Shown here: piece by piece, positions 60,829 through 64,000 of the stretch
How the letters are laid out: each line of letters starts with the position of its first letter
Numbering within the stretch: position 1 is the first letter of the stretch
Assembly (NCBI GenBank): GCA_031272985.1
Contig: JAISSU010000016.1
Span: 1-64,000 of the forward strand
DNA: 64,000 nt
Reading direction: 5' to 3'
From: Lachnospiraceae bacterium
Lineage (GTDB): Bacteria; Bacillota; Clostridia; Lachnospirales; Lachnospiraceae
Notes under the pieces: model-generated
The model's input: the letters and a program-made list of their open reading frames with translations, nothing else
The model's database searches: none
What the model was told of the DNA's origin: nothing
Translations under genes and position numbers: made by a program

Positions 60829-62139
60829 ATGAAGAAAAAATTAATTCCTTCAATATATGTGTATCAAGGACAGGCTGTTGAACATTACCACAGAAAAAGT
60901 GTAATATCTGATGATATTATTGCTTTGGCAAAAAGCTATAGAGACAGGGGCGCGGATACGCTTCTTTTGGTGGCGTGCGGATTGACTGATTCGGAAAAAG
61001 ATAATTTCGTAGGGCTTATCAGGAGTATTTGCGATGACTTGAAGATTGAAATTTATGCCGCGGGAGGCATGAATCGCCTTGAAGATGTAAAAAAAGTCCT
61101 CTACGCAGGTGCTAAAAGAGCTTATATTGATTTTACGTCGGGAGATAAAGAAGCGCTATTATCGGAGGTTTCTGCGCGTTTCGGTAAGAGTAAAATAGGC
61201 GTGGTTCTTAATAATAATACGACTTATGAAAATAGCCCGACCACTTTCGATAATAAAGTCTGTGGATTTATTTACATAACAGGCGATGATGATTTACTAA
61301 GTAGCGTCGAAAGCGGAATTCCCATCATTGCGCTGACAAATGAAGCAAGCAGCGAAAAAGGAGCAAAGCTTCTTAATATAGTCAACATCGAGGCGATTTC
61401 AGGTGGTTTTGTTAATAAACCTGATACCGACTTGTTCGCGGTTAAAGAAGACTATCTCAAATTGGGACTGGATATGTATGCTTTTGAATCTTTGATAAAA
61501 TTTGAGGAGCTAAAGACGGATAAAAAAGGTTTGATTCCCGTTATTGTTCAGCAGCATGAGACTAATGAAGTCCTGATGATGGCATATATGAATAAAGAAG
61601 CCTTTGAAAAGACAATAAAAGATGGGCGGATGACATATTATTCCAGAAGCCGCGACTGCCTTTGGGTAAAAGGTGAGACTTCCGGTCACTTCCAGTTTCT
61701 GAAAGAATTGTATTACGATTGCGACGCAGATACCCTTTTAGCTAAGGTTGGACAGGTGGGGTGCGCCTGTCATACGGGTGAACATAGCTGCTTTTATCGA
61801 CCGGCTGCCGTTGTTTTCGAAGAAGGAAATTCGGGAGCTTGCGCGTCCAATCCTATGGAAATACTGGAGAGTATTTATGCGACTATTATTAATCGCAAGG
61901 AAAACCCAAAGGAAGGCTCGTATACTAATTACCTTTTCGATAAAGGACTCGATAAGATACTAAAGAAAATCGGAGAGGAAGCCTCTGAGATTATTATTGC
62001 CGCTAAAAATACTGATAATGACGAGGTGAAATACGAAATTTGTGATTTCCTTTATCACGTTGCGGTCTTGATGGCGCAAAAAGGCCTAACTTGGAAGGAT
62101 ATTGCTGCGGAATTAAACGGCAGGCATATGATTGAATAA
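60829..62139 (+). CDS. hisIE: HisIE with an N-terminal catalytically degenerate HisA/HisF-like barrel
   Basis: 436 residues with the ATG at 60829 following GGGAG; the ORF opening at 60793 lies within hisB. Residues ~1-220 resemble the HisA/HisF barrel ([14 protein letters not shown], the [24 protein letters not shown] phosphate-binding half), but the usual first catalytic Asp (IPxID) is Tyr (IPSIY) and the second, in the GLDAR-like strand, is Asn (VVLNNN). From 235, HisI ([41 protein letters not shown] with zinc ligands) hydrolyses PR-AMP. From ~343, HisE ([34 protein letters not shown]) hydrolyses PR-ATP. The enzyme parts look intact; the barrel looks like a pseudoenzyme. Confidence 0.9.
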   Translation: MKKKLIPSIYVYQGQAVEHYHRKSVISDDIIALAKSYRDRGADTLLLVACGLTDSEKDNFVGLIRSICDDLKIEIYAAGGMNRLEDVKKVLYAGAKRAYIDFTSGDKEALLSEVSARFGKSKIGVVLNNNTTYENSPTTFDNKVCGFIYITGDDDLLSSVESGIPIIALTNEASSEKGAKLLNIVNIEAISGGFVNKPDTDLFAVKEDYLKLGLDMYAFESLIKFEELKTDKKGLIPVIVQQHETNEVLMMAYMNKEAFEKTIKDGRMTYYSRSRDCLWVKGETSGHFQFLKELYYDCDADTLLAKVGQVGCACHTGEHSCFYRPAAVVFEEGNSGACASNPMEILESIYATIINRKENPKEGSYTNYLFDKGLDKILKKIGEEASEIIIAAKNTDNDEVKYEICDFLYHVAVLMAQKGLTWKDIAAELNGRHMIE

Positions 62140-62226
62140 TATCGAAAATTATTTAATATTTTACGTGAATGCATAATACTTGTGTGTTTGTATAAAAAAA
62201 TTCATCGGAACAAAAAAGGATTAATC

Positions 62227-64000
62227 ATGTTAAATGAATTGGCATTGTCGCCAGAGATTTTACTCTCGGTTGAGAAACCGGCGAGATATGTCGGAAATGA
62301 AATAAATTCCGTCAAAAAATTAAAAGAAGCTGTGGACATCCGGTTTGCAATGTGCTTTCCGGATGTTTACGAGATTGGGATGTCGCATTTGGGCATTCAG
62401 ATTATCTATGATTTACTTAATAGAAGAGACGATACTTGGGCTGAGCGCTCCTACGCCCCCTGGTACGATTTGGACGGCGCTTTAAGGGAAAAAAATATTC
62501 CACTTTTTGCTCTTGAATCACAGGAACCTCTTAAAGAGTTTGATTTTGTCGGATTTACCCTGCAATATGAACTTTGTATGACTAATGTATTGCAAATGCT
62601 GGATTTAGCGCAGATTCCACTTAGAAGCAAGGGTAGAAATGGTGATTTCCCGCTGGTTATCGGCGGAGGTCCCTGCGTTTATAATCCCGAGCCATTTGCG
62701 GATTTTTTTGATTTATTCTATCTCGGAGAAGCTGAAAATGTTTTGGATGATCTCTTGGATCTTTATAAGAAAGTGAAGAAAGAGGGATTTACACGAGAAA
62801 AATTTAATAAAGAAAAATTCCTAATTAATGCAGCTAAAATTGATGGGATCTATGTACCGTCACTATATGAAGTAAAATACAATCCTGACAGCACATTGCG
62901 TAGCTTTGAACCGATTGATAAGAGTCTTCCGGGTAGGATCAAAAAGCAGGTCTGCGATATGAGTAATGCACCCTACCCTTTGAAGCCGGTGGTCCCTTTT
63001 TTGCGGGCTTCTCAGGACAGGGTGGTTCTGGAAATCCAAAGAGGTTGCATCAGAGGATGTCGATTCTGTCAGGCGGGAATGGTTTACAGACCTGCCAGAG
63101 GTCGAAAGCTTGAAGATTTAAAACGCTTTGCGAGAGAATTGCTTTCTAATACGGGATATGATGAGATTTCACTTAGTTCGCTTAGTTCGAGCGATTATCC
63201 GCATTTACGCGAACTGATTGAGTTTATTATTGGTGAATGTGAAGGAAAGAATATCAATATTTCTCTGCCGTCGTTACGAATTGATACGTTCAGTTTGGAT
63301 GTCATGGGAAGAGTGCAGGATGTAAAAAAGAGTAGCCTTACCTTTGCGCCGGAAGCGGGGAGTCAGCGGTTGCGTGATGTCATTAATAAAGGTCTTACAA
63401 AAGATGAAATACTAAATGGCGCGACCAAGGCATTCGAAGGCGGGTGGAATACGGTAAAGCTCTATTTTATGCTTGGACTTCCGACTGAAAGTGATGAAGA
63501 TGTAGTGGCTATTTCGGATTTGGCTGAGGAAATTGCAAAAGCCTATTACGCAATACCTAAGGAGAATAGAATCGGGAAATGTCGAATAAATACGAGTACT
63601 TCGTTTTTTATTCCGAAACCATTTACCCCGTTTCAATGGGCACGGATGCTTTCGAGAGAGGAATACGTTAGGAAGGCGCAGCTTGTAAAAAAGAGATTTT
63701 CAGAGCAGCTAAATAAAAAGAGTCATCATTATAACTGGCATGACAGCGATATGACAATATTGGAAGGAGTTATTTCTCGCGGTGACAGAAGGCTATCGGA
63801 CGTTATTGAGTGTGCATATCGTAAAGGCTGTCTTTTTGACGCGTGGAGCGAAGGACTGAAAATTGATAAGTGGCTTGAGGCATTTGAGGAATGCGGTATA
63901 GATCCTGATTTCTATACGCTTCGGCAAAGAAAAGAAGATGAACTATTTCCATGGGACTTTATAGATGCAGGGGTAACAAAAGAGTTCTTGTTGCGAGAAT
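62227..64000 (+). CDS. Radical SAM protein of the TIGR03960 family, 3' end outside the window
   Basis: Open to the window end (591 residues visible). It opens MLNELALSPEILLSVEKPARY, has a cobalamin-binding-like N-terminal region (CFPDVYEIGMSHLGIQIIYDLL, VIGGGPCVYNPEPF), and a radical SAM cluster in QRGCIRGCRFCQAG (CxxxCxxC), then LSSLSSSDYPHLRELI, FAPEAGSQRLRDVINKG, and YFMLGLPTESDEDV. This is the TIGR03960 group, usually followed by a TIGR03936 domain or gene and RNase E/G. Substrate unknown. AAAGGAT lies seven bases before the ATG. The gene is separated from hisIE by 87 bases. Confidence 0.88.
   Translation, partial: MLNELALSPEILLSVEKPARYVGNEINSVKKLKEAVDIRFAMCFPDVYEIGMSHLGIQIIYDLLNRRDDTWAERSYAPWYDLDGALREKNIPLFALESQEPLKEFDFVGFTLQYELCMTNVLQMLDLAQIPLRSKGRNGDFPLVIGGGPCVYNPEPFADFFDLFYLGEAENVLDDLLDLYKKVKKEGFTREKFNKEKFLINAAKIDGIYVPSLYEVKYNPDSTLRSFEPIDKSLPGRIKKQVCDMSNAPYPLKPVVPFLRASQDRVVLEIQRGCIRGCRFCQAGMVYRPARGRKLEDLKRFARELLSNTGYDEISLSSLSSSDYPHLRELIEFIIGECEGKNINISLPSLRIDTFSLDVMGRVQDVKKSSLTFAPEAGSQRLRDVINKGLTKDEILNGATKAFEGGWNTVKLYFMLGLPTESDEDVVAISDLAEEIAKAYYAIPKENRIGKCRINTSTSFFIPKPFTPFQWARMLSREEYVRKAQLVKKRFSEQLNKKSHHYNWHDSDMTILEGVISRGDRRLSDVIECAYRKGCLFDAWSEGLKIDKWLEAFEECGIDPDFYTLRQRKEDELFPWDFIDAGVTKEFLLRE

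Noticed and set aside
63412..63636. Minus-strand frame of 74 codons near the window end
   Set aside because: It is the antisense shadow of the radical SAM gene, whose frame is open to the window edge.

Overview
The window looks like a chromosomal segment of a Gram-positive Clostridia species, most likely Lachnospiraceae or a close relative. The evidence is the gene content: an mraZ-rsmH-ftsL-PBP-mraY-murD-divIB-ftsZ wall/division cluster, a six-cysteine SCIFF peptide with its radical SAM maturase, a HemZ-type radical SAM protein, a SecD-SecF fusion, RecU, a short-form HisG with HisZ, and a secreted protein with ChW repeats. Promoters of the -35/17 bp/-10 vegetative type are easy to see. TTG starts are frequent, including on ftsZ and murD. 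No rRNA, tRNA, CRISPR array, prophage or intact insertion sequence was recognised.

Layout. 1-1.5 kb: the tail of an Rpn-type nuclease/transposase-like gene, an HD-domain protein and a small membrane protein with its own promoter. 1.6-10.3 kb: the division/wall cluster, started by a strong promoter whose 5' region carries 11-bp phased MraZ-type boxes; ftsZ has its own promoter and a terminator. ftsW, murG, murF and ftsA are not in this cluster. 10.4-18.4 kb: a beta-CASP metallo-beta-lactamase protein, HAD phosphatase, pth, mfd, a PrsA-like lipoprotein and a YqeY protein. 18.4-20.2 kb: SCIFF peptide and maturase, followed by a 76-bp REP-like tandem repeat that also encodes the maturase C-terminus. 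20.2-28.3 kb: secDF, recJ (homology runs upstream of any normal start codon), an acidic membrane protein, apt and a bifunctional relA. 28.3-34.3 kb: MBL hydrolase, hemZ, hisS, aspS and a CPBP protease in a tightly overlapping run.

34.6-43.8 kb holds one 3060-residue secreted protein: an N-terminal papain-like protease, seven 264-residue composite modules (InlB/Flg_new-type repeats plus a PPC-like domain), a second Cys/His/Asp papain-fold candidate, three more Flg_new repeats and three ChW repeats. A GNAT gene and a terminator follow. 44.4-47.1 kb, minus strand: a polyphosphate-polymerase-type VTC protein, DUF4956 and a Cthe_2159-like lipoprotein. Divergent from these is a PhoB/PhoR-like two-component pair; the shared intergenic region has 11-bp direct repeats. 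49.7-51.1 kb: pyrB-pyrI on the minus strand, divergent from pepD. 51.3-57.1 kb: pepD, an RsmF-type methyltransferase, a HAD hydrolase, an unknown membrane protein, rluA and recU.

57.1-62.1 kb: a his operon with a consensus promoter and a perfect palindrome at the expected start point. It encodes a HisZ-HisG fusion, HisD, HisB, and a HisIE enzyme carrying an N-terminal HisA/HisF-like barrel that lacks the catalytic aspartates. hisA, hisF, hisH and hisC are absent. The window ends inside a radical SAM gene of the TIGR03960 type.

The strongest candidates for something new are the giant two-protease modular protein, the inactive-barrel/HisIE fusion next to the HisZ-HisG fusion, and the VTC operon paired with a PhoB-like system. 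All assignments come from reading motifs by eye; no database search was run.
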